This document shows, one piece after another, positions 16,711-25,400 of a stretch of DNA of 64,000 nucleotides; position 1 is the first letter of the stretch; the number at the start of each line of letters is the position of its first letter. The position numbers were made by a program, and so were the translations under genes. The stretch covers positions 24,070 through 88,069 of the forward strand of contig JBGAGV010000034.1 in NCBI GenBank assembly GCA_044226525.1. Reading direction: 5' to 3'. A model generated the notes under the pieces. That model was not told the origin of the DNA. It saw only the letters and a list, made by a program, of their open reading frames with translations, and did no database searches. This stretch comes from VFJQ01 sp044226525. GTDB lineage: Bacteria; Verrucomicrobiota; Verrucomicrobiia; Chthoniobacterales; Chthoniobacteraceae.

Positions 16711-16755
16711 GGCTCATAACCTGAAGGTCGTGGGTTCAGATCCCGCCCGCGTAAC
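16711..16755 (+). other. 3'-half of tRNA-Met(CAT): island attachment site
   Basis: The sequence matches the 3' part of an elongator tRNA-Met. The anticodon CAT is at 16714-16716, a variable region follows, and a T arm GTGGG-TTCAGAT-CCCGC pairs over 5 bp before an acceptor end. The 5' side of the anticodon stem has one mismatch, and the D arm and 5' acceptor strand are absent, so it is not a functional tRNA. It is best read as one end of an island that integrated near the anticodon loop. The intact gene would then lie at the other end, left of the window. Confidence 0.75.
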
Positions 16756-17024
16756 AACGCGACAGGAGAGTGTTGAGCCCGTTCACGTCGCTAGCATCGC
16801 AGATGTGTGACAAACCGCGTTTCGTCTCAATGCTATCGCTTGCCGTAGCGACGGCAGCGCGCGGTGAGACGGATCGAGAAAGACTTGAAGCACTCACCGA
16901 CCTTCCGATCATCCGCGAATCGTTGAGACCCGATCCGGGTTTTGATGACGGGAAGCCGATGTCACAGCTGACCTCCTCGACATGTCACGCCGCTGCGACA
17001 CGAGGCTTGCATTGCACGAATGAC

Positions 17025-17052
17025 GCGGGGTGCCCCGGCCCGGGCACCCCGC
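17025..17052. terminator. strong GC-rich hairpin after the excisionase-like gene
   Basis: GCGGGGTGCCC (17025-17035) pairs perfectly over 11 bp with GGGCACCCCGC (17042-17052) across a 6-nt loop. It lies 17 bp beyond the stop of the minus-strand gene at 17070. On the plus strand it is followed within 20 bases by GTTTTAGTT, so plus-strand termination is also possible. Confidence 0.65.
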
Positions 17053-17069
17053 TGTCGGTGGCAGCTGTT

Positions 17070-17339
17070 TTAGTTCGTTAGTGGGAGACTCTCAAGATAG
17101 TCGATTAAACTCCGGAAGATGATGAGTCGTGTCGGATGTTTTCCGCCCTTTTTACCTTCGCGCACCGATTTGACCGGTGGGCGGTAGTTGTTTTCCGCCG
17201 AGGGCAGGATCAATTTGTTGAGCCTAGACCTGCACATTCCCGTGTATGGGCATCTTTCGCCCGACTTCGGGAGGCGAATAGTGAACGGAACGATCGGATT
17301 TTTCTCGGAACCGCCTTGGGAAGGCGTTTCAGGCTTCAT
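17070..17339 (-). CDS. small excisionase-like (winged-helix type) protein
   Basis: The 89-residue product contains IRLPKSGERCPYTGMCRSRL, then NKLILPSAENNYRPPVKSV and RLIIFRSLIDYLESL. The layout (a G-x-T-G/S-x-S-R turn, a PPVKS strand and a terminal LI-x-x-SL-x-x-YL helix) resembles small DNA-binding proteins I associate with Verrucomicrobial integrases, of the MerR/excisionase fold. It lies 119 bp downstream of integrase 2 on the same strand and ends just before a strong hairpin. The inferred role is a recombination directionality factor for integrase 2. The family call is from pattern memory and is only moderately secure. Confidence 0.55.
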   Translation of the reverse strand: MKPETPSQGGSEKNPIVPFTIRLPKSGERCPYTGMCRSRLNKLILPSAENNYRPPVKSVREGKKGGKHPTRLIIFRSLIDYLESLPLTN

Positions 17340-17458
17340 GGGATGAGTTGGTCGCGAAAGCGATGGTTCGAAATTCCTGACCGATGTTGGTCATTTCGAA
17401 TGTCCTTGGCTCAGGTTAAGTGACTTGTGCGCATAAATCAAGTCCGGCCTTCGCGGCT

Positions 17459-18610
17459 TCAATTAATCGCCATGCGCGGCAACCGAATGATGGCGGCGCG
17501 CATTGTTTCGATCTCATGATGTGTATAGCGGCTGTGGGAACGTTCGTCGGTATGACCCGCCAGTTGCTGGCGCAGGTCCGCCGGCACTCCCGCATTGGCG
17601 AGGGCGGAGACGAACGAGTGTCGCAGGCTGTGAAAGGTGAGCGCATTCTGCTGACGACCGGCGCCGTCGGGCTTTTTCCTCGCTCGCAGCACGCCGCCTT
17701 TTATTTTTGCAGCGGTCATGATCTCTTGGAATTGCATCGACAGGCCACTGCGACCCGTGCCCGGCATCCCCGCTAACGATGGAAACACGGGAGCCTTTCC
17801 GATTCCGCGCGGGTGCTGCTGCAGCCACGAAATGAGATCGGGATGCATTGGAATAGTGACCGTGGTGCCCGTTTTTCTGGTTTTTACCTGAAGCACTTTG
17901 GTATCCAAATTGACGCATTGCCAACAGAGAGTGGTGACGTCTCGAAGACGAAGGCCCGTGTAGTAAGCCGTGATGATGACTCCGCGCCAATCCGGTGAAG
18001 CCGCTCGCAGCAAAGAGAGGATCTGTTCTGCTGAAAAGACCTCACGGTGCCCCACGTCGTCGTCTTTCAGGAGTTCGACGGCCGCGCAGGGGTTCGTTTG
18101 AATATAGCCGAGCCGTTGAGCGGCTGCGAAAGGAGAAATGAGCACCTTTCGCACTGTCTGGTTGATATTCGAAGGGGAGTGACCGGCCTCGACCATGGCG
18201 TCGCGAAAGGTTCGCACATCTTTCGGTGTGATGGCTCCGACCGGGAGTTCTGCGCGGGAGCCAAGATGGGCAAGAAAATCGCGGCAGACCTGCTTATACT
18301 TGACGATAGTGCGTTCGCCGGCTGAGCCGACCTTCGCCGCGCACCATTCGTCCAGCCACTCGCGCGTAGTGTGAAATTGAATCGACTCGCCCGTGGCTCT
18401 TTCGAGGATTTCACTGATCAAGCGGCGAGCGGTTCCTTCTGTGAGTGTGCGTGCCTTAGCTAAACGCTCCGCTTCCACCATTTGAGCAAGCACCGCCTGG
18501 GCTGACGATTTCTCGCGTTGTTTGGTGGATTTTTTCAGCCGCCGTCCGCTCGCGGAGGTATATGCGGCAAACCAGTAGGGAGAGTTAGGGCGACGGAAGA
18601 CGCTGGCCAT
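17459..18610 (-). CDS. tyrosine recombinase (island integrase 2)
   Basis: The 383-residue protein has the full set of tyrosine recombinase residues: R221 in AYYTGLRLRD, K246 in KTRKTGTTVTIP, H327-x-x-R330 in FHSLRHSF, H353 in LAGHTDERS, and nucleophile Y362 in SRYTH. An N-terminal SAM-like DNA-binding domain spans about residues 75-185. The ATG at 18610 is directly preceded by a 12-bp tandem repeat, and a tRNA-Gly 3'-end lies about 110 bp upstream. It therefore marks a second island end, separate from integrase 1. A small excisionase-like gene follows on the same strand. It appears intact and may be functional. Confidence 0.93.
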   Translation of the reverse strand: MASVFRRPNSPYWFAAYTSASGRRLKKSTKQREKSSAQAVLAQMVEAERLAKARTLTEGTARRLISEILERATGESIQFHTTREWLDEWCAAKVGSAGERTIVKYKQVCRDFLAHLGSRAELPVGAITPKDVRTFRDAMVEAGHSPSNINQTVRKVLISPFAAAQRLGYIQTNPCAAVELLKDDDVGHREVFSAEQILSLLRAASPDWRGVIITAYYTGLRLRDVTTLCWQCVNLDTKVLQVKTRKTGTTVTIPMHPDLISWLQQHPRGIGKAPVFPSLAGMPGTGRSGLSMQFQEIMTAAKIKGGVLRARKKPDGAGRQQNALTFHSLRHSFVSALANAGVPADLRQQLAGHTDERSHSRYTHHEIETMRAAIIRLPRMAIN

Positions 18611-18611
18611 A

Positions 18612-18635
18612 AAAGTGGGAACGAAAGTGGGAACG
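18612..18635. repeat. two tandem 12-bp repeats upstream of integrase 2
   Basis: AAAGTGGGAACG occurs twice in direct succession (18612-18623, 18624-18635), immediately before the integrase start codon. The arrangement mirrors that of integrase 1 with a different sequence, suggesting arm-type binding sites. Confidence 0.6.
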
Positions 18636-18722
18636 ACGCTGGGATATTCGTCGATGTTCAGGGATGTGCAAATCCCATGAAATCAACGTTAAGGAACATC
18701 GGTGAACGTTCGAGTTCGAAAC

Positions 18723-18750
18723 GAGGGTTCGATTCCCTTCACCCGCTCCA
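18723..18750 (+). other. 3'-end of tRNA-Gly: second island attachment site
   Basis: A T arm GAGGG-TTCGATT-CCCTT (18723-18739) is followed by an acceptor strand CACCCGC, discriminator T and an encoded CCA (18740-18750), as in bacterial tRNA-Gly genes. No D arm or matching 5' acceptor strand precedes it. With integrase 2 next to it, this is best read as an attachment-site half left by integration into tRNA-Gly. Confidence 0.75.
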
Positions 18751-18789
18751 TTCCCTGATAAAATCATGGGTTTTTGCGTTTTTGAGCCG

Positions 18790-18824
18790 GTTAGACGGGG
18801 CGGGTTAGACGGAAAGTTAGACGG
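18790..18824. repeat. three direct copies of a 9-bp motif
   Basis: GTTAGACGG occurs at 18790, 18804 and 18816, spaced 14 and 12 bp. The cluster lies 40 bp beyond the tRNA-Gly remnant on the side away from integrase 2. It could be arm-type sites of a lost neighbouring element. Confidence 0.5.
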
Positions 18825-18999
18825 ATCGGACCGGTTTCCGCAATGGTTCGCACTGGTTCGCGGCTCTTTTGCGGCCCCCCCCTCCGCCGTGCGCTGAAAG
18901 TTTCTCGAATGCATGGAATACAGCATCACCAGAAGCGAAGGAATGTAAGCGTCCGCCGGAGCACCTTTAGCGGCCGAGGCCATAGATGTCAGAGCATAG

Positions 19000-19245
19000 G
19001 TGACTATGACATCTCCGAGTTCGGAACCGGAGTTATTGAAGCAAGACACGCGAGGGTGGGTGCGAGTCTCGGCGGAGCGGCGGGAGGCGCCGTTGGCTGA
19101 GTTTGAGAAGAGTGGAGCCAGTGGAGCGAAGTTCGCCCAGTGGGTGGGGATCAAGTATGCGACCTTTGCTGGTTGGGTGCAGCAGCGACGCCGACAGCGA
19201 GCCAACGAGGCGAAGGCCCTGTCGAGATTACCGCCGAGAGCTTGA
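19000..19245 (+). pseudogene. truncated IS66-family accessory protein (TnpA-like)
   Basis: The 81-codon frame contains a helix-turn-helix-like stretch SGASGAKFAQWVGIKYATFA followed by GWVQQRRRQR. This resembles the accessory protein (TnpA) of IS66 elements found often in Verrucomicrobia. The similarity runs out near residue 70, where another remnant (a serine recombinase tail) begins in a different frame. No IS66 TnpB or TnpC transposase follows. It is therefore a scar of an insertion element cut by later rearrangement. Confidence 0.6.
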
Positions 19246-19590
19246 GGCTCAGATTCAGGCCGCTGACCTCAAGGTGAGTCGGCTTATGGACGCCTATGCC
19301 GAAGGAGTTCTTTCCATCGACGAACTGAGAGAATCGAAGGGGGCTTTGATCATTGAGAAGCAAGGGCTCCGCGGGAAAATCACGGAGGTCAAGCGAACAG
19401 GTCAAACATGGTTCGAACCCGCCATGGATTTCCTTTCGACCTGTAGTGAAGCCAGAAAAAATCGCTAGTGAAGGCGCGATTGAGGAAAAACGGAGGATGT
19501 GCGAAAAAATCGATTCGGACTTTTTCGACACCGAGAAACGGTTCTCATTTGCTCCGAAGCTGGAGTGGGAATCCCGCTGTTCTCAACGGT
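19222..19590 (+). pseudogene. C-terminal remnant of a large serine recombinase, frameshifted
   Basis: One frame reads RRELEAQIQAADLKVSRLMD, then AYAEGVLSIDELRESKGALI and TWFEPAMDFLSTCSEARKNR before a stop. Similarity continues in a second frame as KIASEGAIEEKRRMCEKI and ends KLEWES. This is the C-terminal coiled-coil and tail of large serine recombinases (resolvase family). The catalytic N-terminus is missing and a frameshift lies near 19455. It follows directly on the IS66-type remnant, so two broken mobile genes are joined here. Confidence 0.65.
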
Positions 19591-19646
19591 TTCCTCGCCG
19601 CGCCAGTCACGCACACGTTTCTTTCGCTTCACCCGATTGGGGTGAA

Positions 19647-19739
<93 letters not shown>

Positions 19740-20005
19740 GGTAGGCGCGGAGGTAAGGCGGGGCGCTGCCGACGTCAAAGGCAAAGTGATGAAGAAATTG
19801 CATTTGGCGGAGGGAGCCCCGGGAGAGAGGGCTCGAACGGGGGAGGCAGGCGCAAAAAAACGGGAGGAATAGCAAACGACCGGCATCCAGCGCGAGGCGC
19901 GAGATACGAGGCGTGAACCTGTAAACCTGAAACTGGAGTCGCTCGCGCTGGAGCGTTCGAGGGGTTGTCTTTCGGTGGGGGAAGCGGTTAGGGTCGGGGG
20001 TCCTC

Positions 20006-20347
20006 ATGCGTCTTGCTCGAATCTTTTTGCTCGCTGTGCTGCTGGTTGCGTTGCCGGGGTGTGCCACGTTGAAAAAGCTCTTGGGGATCAAGACGCCGCC
20101 GAAGGCGGAGCGCACGCATCCTGCGCCGGAGCGGGCGGGGGTAATCGTTCTGGTGAACGAAGAGCAGCATTTCGTGCTGATCGATACGACGACGGGGGTG
20201 ATCCCTGCGGCGGGCACGGCGCTGAAGGCGCAGCGCGAGGGAGCGGATGTGGCGGTGCTGCACGCGGGGGAAGTGCAGCGGCGTCCGTTTGTGATTGCGG
20301 ATATCGTCTCCGGTCAGCCGAACCGGGGGGATATCGTGTTTCGGTGA
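20006..20347 (+). CDS. small lipoprotein, function unknown
   Basis: The 113-residue product starts with a lipoprotein signal: basic MRLAR, a hydrophobic core IFLLAVLLVA and a lipobox LPGC with the cysteine at about residue 19. The mature part (about 95 residues) looks like a beta-rich small domain (VIVLVNEEQHFVLIDTTTG, RPFVIADIVSGQPNRGDIVF). I do not recognise a named family. It would be anchored in a membrane facing the periplasm. It stands alone, convergent with the EF-hand gene. Confidence 0.75.
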   Translation: MRLARIFLLAVLLVALPGCATLKKLLGIKTPPKAERTHPAPERAGVIVLVNEEQHFVLIDTTTGVIPAAGTALKAQREGADVAVLHAGEVQRRPFVIADIVSGQPNRGDIVFR

Positions 20348-20426
20348 GTTGGGATGGTGCGGCGTGCTGACGAGGGGGCTTGGTTTTTCGGAACCGCCCT
20401 CTAAAGCTTCGGCACCAGCGGATGGG

Positions 20427-20879
20427 TCAGTCCCTGCCTTTGAGGAGGGTGGTCGGCAGGTCGTTGAGTTCGGCTTTGGTGAGCACGCCGTCGTGGTTGG
20501 TGTCGAGACGTTTGAAGATGGCGCCGGTGCCGTCCTCGTATTCGGCTTTGCTGACGCGATGGTCGCCGTCCTGGTCGAGGGTCATGAACATCTTTTCGAT
20601 GAGCGTGACGCAGAGCGAGGCGCCGAGTTTGCCGAGGTCGTCGGCGAGCGGGTCGGACAGGGTCTCGATTTCTGAGGGGGTGTCGAAGCCGTCGAGGTCG
20701 TGGTCGATTTCTACGAAGCCATCGTCGGTGCCGTCCTTCCACTCGTCGGCGTCGAGCTTGCCGTCGTAATCGCGGTCGAGAGCTTTCATGATGACGCCGG
20801 AGAGCAAGTCGGCGCCAGGGAGCGCGGCGTAAGTGGAGGTGAGGAGCAGGAGGGAGAGGAGTAGCGTGGCGATTTTCAT
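20427..20879 (-). CDS. exported EF-hand protein
   Basis: Starting at the ATG at 20879 (MKIATLLLSLLLL), the 150-residue protein has a clear signal peptide ending near TYA. The mature part holds four EF-hand-like calcium loops: DRDYDGKLDADE, DHDLDGFDTPSE, DQDGDHRVSKAE and DTNHDGVLTKAE. Each has acidic residues at positions 1, 3, 5 and 12, so calcium binding is likely. The frame extends upstream to 20942, but that extension would precede the signal peptide and is rejected. Such proteins are common in Planctomycetes and Verrucomicrobia; the specific role is unknown. Confidence 0.85.
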   Translation of the reverse strand: MKIATLLLSLLLLTSTYAALPGADLLSGVIMKALDRDYDGKLDADEWKDGTDDGFVEIDHDLDGFDTPSEIETLSDPLADDLGKLGASLCVTLIEKMFMTLDQDGDHRVSKAEYEDGTGAIFKRLDTNHDGVLTKAELNDLPTTLLKGRD

Positions 20880-20997
20880 GGCGAAGCTGGCGGTCGGATT
20901 ATGGCGCCACACGGAGAAGTGCAAGTTCGGGAGCCGATTCAACCCGGCTGGTGGAGAGCGGGCCTAATCCCGCGCGCCCCAGACGATTCTCCCTCGC

Positions 20998-22440
20998 ATG
21001 ATCCTCCGTTCCCTCCTCCTCGTGGCTGCGTTCGCGCAGACCGTTCTCGCTCAGCCGGTGTTTCGAGCCGGGGCGTTTGCGCAGGATATTTCGCCGACGA
21101 AATTCCCTTCGCCGGTCAACGGCAGCATGAAGGGGAATTTTGCACAGGGGATCACCGATCCGCTGCACGCCCGCTGCCTGGCGCTCGATGATGGGAAGCA
21201 TGAGATCATCCTGTGTGTGGTGGATGCGTGCATGATTCCGCGCGAGGTGTGTGAGAAGGCGAAGGAAATCGCGGCGGCGAAGACGGGAGTGCCAGCGTCG
21301 CATCTGCTCATCTCCGCCACTCACACCCATTCGGCGGCGACGTTGGCGGGAGTGTTCCAGAGCGATCCCGATCCGGAGTTCGTCGCGGCGGTGCCGGCGC
21401 GGATCGCGGAGGGGCTCATCAAGGCGCACGAAAATCTCGAACCGGCGGAGATCGGGTGGGGGAAGGGGAACGACCCGCGTGATGTGTTCAACCGGCGCTG
21501 GCTGATGATGGAAGGGGAGACGTATGCAAATCCCTTTGGCGTGACGACGGATCGCGCGCTGATGAATCCGGGGTTTGAAAATCCGAAAGTGAGCAAACCG
21601 ACGGGGCCGATCGATCCGGAGGTGTGCATCCTTGTGGCGCGAGGAGCGAAGGATCACCGGCCGATCGCGTTGCTGGCGAATTACAGCCTGCATTATGTGG
21701 GCGGGCTGCCGCCGATGTCGGCGGATTATTTCGGGGCGTTTGCAAATGAGATGGCGGGGCGGCTCCAGACGACCGACGCGCGATATCAGGGCAAGCCGGC
21801 GTTTGTCGGCATCATGTCGAACGGCACGAGCGGCAACATCAACAACGTGAACTTCGGCGGGAAAGCTCCGGGCAAACGAGCGCCGGGCGAGCAGATCAAG
21901 CGCGTGGCGGCGAGCGTGGCCGATGCGGCGATGGAGGCTTACGCGCAGATCAAATTTCGACCGGGGGTGACGCTGGATTCAGCCGAGGAGGATATCCAGC
22001 TCAAGGTCCGCAAAGCGACACCGGAGGAGTTGGTGCGGGCGCGGCAGATTCTCGACACGACGCCAAAGGACAAGGATGGGCAATATACGCCGCGGGATGC
22101 GATTTATGCGCGGGAATCGGTATTGCTGGATGCTTATCCCGATACCGTGCCGGTAAAGCTTCAGGCGCACCGTATCGGCGATCTGAGCATCGCGGCGATT
22201 CCGTGCGAAGTGTTCGTCGAGATCGGGCTCGATCTCAAACATGGCACGCCGTTCGACAGCCACTTCACCATCTCGCTTGCCAATGGCTACAATGGTTATC
22301 TGCCGACCGCCGAGCATCACGCGATGGGTGGTTATGAGACGTGGCGAGCGCGGAGCGCCTATCTCGAAGTGCCGGCGGCGGAGAAGATCACCGAGCGGCT
22401 GATGGCGCTGCTGGCGCAACTGAAAGCGCGAGCGCGGTAA
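20998..22440 (+). CDS. neutral/alkaline ceramidase-like exported hydrolase
   Basis: The 480-residue protein has a signal peptide (MILRSLLLVAAFAQTVLAQ) and then the N-terminal signature of the neutral/alkaline non-lysosomal ceramidase family: FRAGAFAQDISP, the metal-site motif ATHTHSAATLAGV near residue 105, NYSLHYVGG, and MSNGTSGNIN. In characterised members this domain is a zinc hydrolase cleaving N-acyl bonds of ceramides. Many PVC bacteria have shorter relatives of unknown substrate that lack the C-terminal immunoglobulin-like domain, and this looks like one. It is probably periplasmic. It is convergent with the giant delta-60 gene, 38 bp apart. Confidence 0.8.
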   Translation: MILRSLLLVAAFAQTVLAQPVFRAGAFAQDISPTKFPSPVNGSMKGNFAQGITDPLHARCLALDDGKHEIILCVVDACMIPREVCEKAKEIAAAKTGVPASHLLISATHTHSAATLAGVFQSDPDPEFVAAVPARIAEGLIKAHENLEPAEIGWGKGNDPRDVFNRRWLMMEGETYANPFGVTTDRALMNPGFENPKVSKPTGPIDPEVCILVARGAKDHRPIALLANYSLHYVGGLPPMSADYFGAFANEMAGRLQTTDARYQGKPAFVGIMSNGTSGNINNVNFGGKAPGKRAPGEQIKRVAASVADAAMEAYAQIKFRPGVTLDSAEEDIQLKVRKATPEELVRARQILDTTPKDKDGQYTPRDAIYARESVLLDAYPDTVPVKLQAHRIGDLSIAAIPCEVFVEIGLDLKHGTPFDSHFTISLANGYNGYLPTAEHHAMGGYETWRARSAYLEVPAAEKITERLMALLAQLKARAR

Positions 22441-22478
22441 GCTGGCGAGCACGCGGTTCGGGGGCGAGGCTCCGGTCG

Positions 22479-25400
22479 CTACGGCACGTCGGTGGTGATG
22501 ATCGCCTGCGACTTGTCTTCCTTGAACGTCGCGAGCCAGACGACTTTCTGAGTGGCGTTGAAGCTGCGGGTGACGCCCTTGCTGCCGACGGTGGCCTTGA
22601 GCAGGCTGAAGCTCTGGACGTGGCGGGTGACACCGTTGCCGAGGTCGAGGACGTCGTTGGTGCGGAAGAGGGTGCGGAGTTTGCCGGTGAAATCCATGGC
22701 CCAGACGCCGCTGGCATCGGCGGCTTTCACGCCGCCTTTGTTGGGCACGAGCGTGGCGCTGAAGAGCGGGCCGCGGTTGTCGGCGATGGCGAGCGAGGGG
22801 AAGCTCTTCCACCGCGCGCCGTCGGGCAGGTCGTTCGGCGCGCCGCCGGCGGTGCCGGCCTGGGCGAGCAGGGTGAGATCGCCGTCGTTGCCTTTGCGCC
22901 ACCAGAGAGTCGTGGCGGCCAGGCCTTTGGCGGTGCCGCCTTTGATCGTGGCGGGGAAGGCGACGCTGTGGTCGCGCGCATAGACAGGATCTTTCAGCAC
23001 GCTGAATTTCGCACCGTTGTTGATGCCGGAATCGGTGCCGACGCGGGCGAGGGGAACGTAGCCGTTGCTGCCGGTCACGAAAATGCCGCGGGCGTTGGCC
23101 TTGGTGATGTCGCCGCCGCTTGGCGTGAGGGACGCGAGGAACGCGGCGGAATAATCGTCGGTCGAGGCGGGGAAGCTGTAGCTGGCGAAGGTGGCGGTGG
23201 GGACATTCGGGATGACCGGGCCATTGCCGCCACTGACGCCGCTGAGCGAGAGCAGTTGAGCGAATCCCCCCGCGAAGCCGATGACGACGGCCTGCGATTT
23301 GTCGGTGAAGGTGAGCAGCGCAGTGGCGGTGGGGCCATAGGCCTGCGTTAACCAGCCGCGGCCCTGGCCCGGTGAGCCATTGCCAGTGGCGAAGCTCACG
23401 AGGGTCTTGATGGTGCGGACGTCGTCCTGGGCGATCTCGACGGTGCTCTTGCCTTCGCGGAAGACGAGCTTGAGCGGGTTCGTGCCATCCTTGATCCAGA
23501 GGCCGAAGTCGGTCGCGGGGGTGCCTTTTTCCGGGCCGGTGCCGCCGCTGAGTTGGGCGAAGACGGCGACCGCGCCGTCGCGAATGGAGATGCCTTTGAA
23601 GGCTTTGAATTTCGCCCCGAGGATCGGCGTATTGCCATCCTGGTCCGGTGCCACTTCGCCGGTGCGAGCCACGATGTCGGACACACCGCCCGCGTCGAAG
23701 CGGAGCACCGCGGCTGCGCCAGCCTTCGGCACGCCATTCATGCTCGCGATGGTGACGACTTGCCCGCCATCGATAACAGGGTCCGAGAAGCTCTTGTAGA
23801 TGCCGGGCGACGCGCCCAGCGCATTGCCGCCGACGCGCGCGAGGCAGGCGCTGTCGGTGAAGAGAGCGGTGCCCTTGCCGACGGAACTGGTGTATTTTCC
23901 GACGAAAGCGAGGCGGCCGTCATCGTCGATCGCGGGCGCGCCGAAGGTGACCATGGTTGCACTGCCAGGCAACCCGCTTAGGCCGCCGGCGCCCGGCGCA
24001 GGTTTGCCCTTGGCGAACTTTACCTCAGACGGTGCGATTGCCGGTCGCACGACGATGGCAAATTGGGTGCTGGTCAGGTTCCCTGCGGCGTCGTGGCCGG
24101 TGATGGTCACCGTCTGAGAGCCCACGCCGACGGTGGCGCCTTGCGCGGGAGACTGCACGTAACCGCTGATCGTCTCGGAGCCGTCCGTGGTCACTTGCCC
24201 GCGGTAGTCCGGCAGCGGTCCCGCTGCGACGATCGCCGGATTCGGGTTGGTCACCGTGATCGCGGCCGCGACCGTGTCGAGGGTCAGGCTCGATTCGCTG
24301 CTCGTCGCGGTGTTGCCCAAGATGTCCTGATAGGTGAGGGTCACCGCGTAAGTGCCGTCGCTGAGCGGCGCGCCACTCGCGATTTGTGCGGCGCTGGTGG
24401 GATCGTTTGCCGGAAAGGAGAAGCTGTGCGCGCCAGCCGTTTCCTGCGAGGAAGCGAGCGTGAACGTGGTCGAACCAAAGTGAAGCTTCACCGTTCCCGC
24501 CTTGGCGCTCTCGGGCAGGCTGAACGCGACATCGATAGGACTCTTCGACAGGCCGCTGGGCGCTGTGAGGGTCGGCGCTGCCAGGACGGTGTCGATTGTC
24601 ACGCTGGTTGTCGCGCTGACGGCTTCGGCGTTGCTCACGAAATCGCGATAGGCCAGCTTGACCGTGTAAGTGCCGTCCGGAATCGCGGAGCCGCCCACGA
24701 CGTAGTCCGAAGCGGTCTGGGGATTCGCCGGGTCGAAGCTGAAGGTGTGCTGGCCTGCCGTGCCGAGGGCTTCGCTGAGAAATAAGGTGCGAGTCACAGT
24801 GCCGGTGAAGATCAGTTTCGGCGAACCCGCCAAGGCCTCTTCCGGCAGCATGAAGTCAACGTTGATGGGGCTGCCAGTCAGCCCTTGTGGAGCGGTGAGG
24901 GTGGGTGTTGTCGTGACGGTGTCCACGGTCACATTGGTCGCCACGTTGGACGTCACCGGAGAATTTCCCGCGAGGTCGTAATACGTGTAGGAAACCGCAT
25001 AGGGGCCTCCATCCGGGATCGAGGCCGGCCCGGTGGCGAAGGCGGTCAGGTTGACCGCGTTGGTGCCGTCGAAGACCAGCCGGCCCGTGCCGATGGGATC
25101 GGTTGGGCTGAAGATGATGAAGTTGCTGCCCTTTTTTGCGACGGCGGCGGTGGTCGTGAACACGTATTCGTCGGCCCCTTTTTTAAAGGTGAAGACGACC
25201 GAGCCCGGCGCCGCGTTTTCGGGTAGATTGAGATTCAACGCACTGCGGAAATTGGACAGGGTCACCTGTCCTCCGAGGACGCCGTCGTCCTGGGGATAGC
25301 TGAGCAAGGCCGGCGATTGCGTGATGGTGTCAACCGTCACATTGGTATGAGTGACCGAGGCCAGAGGACTTCCTGTCGCGTCCTGATAGGAAAGCGTGAC

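Noticed and set aside
16700..16755. Complete tRNA-Met gene
   Set aside because: Only the anticodon loop to the 3' end fits; the D arm and 5' acceptor strand are missing and the anticodon stem has a mismatch.
18585..19205. 206-codon minus-strand ORF across the tRNA-Gly remnant
   Set aside because: It contains the translated tRNA T-arm artefact (EGNRTLVSNS) and covers repeats and mobile scars; not a real gene.
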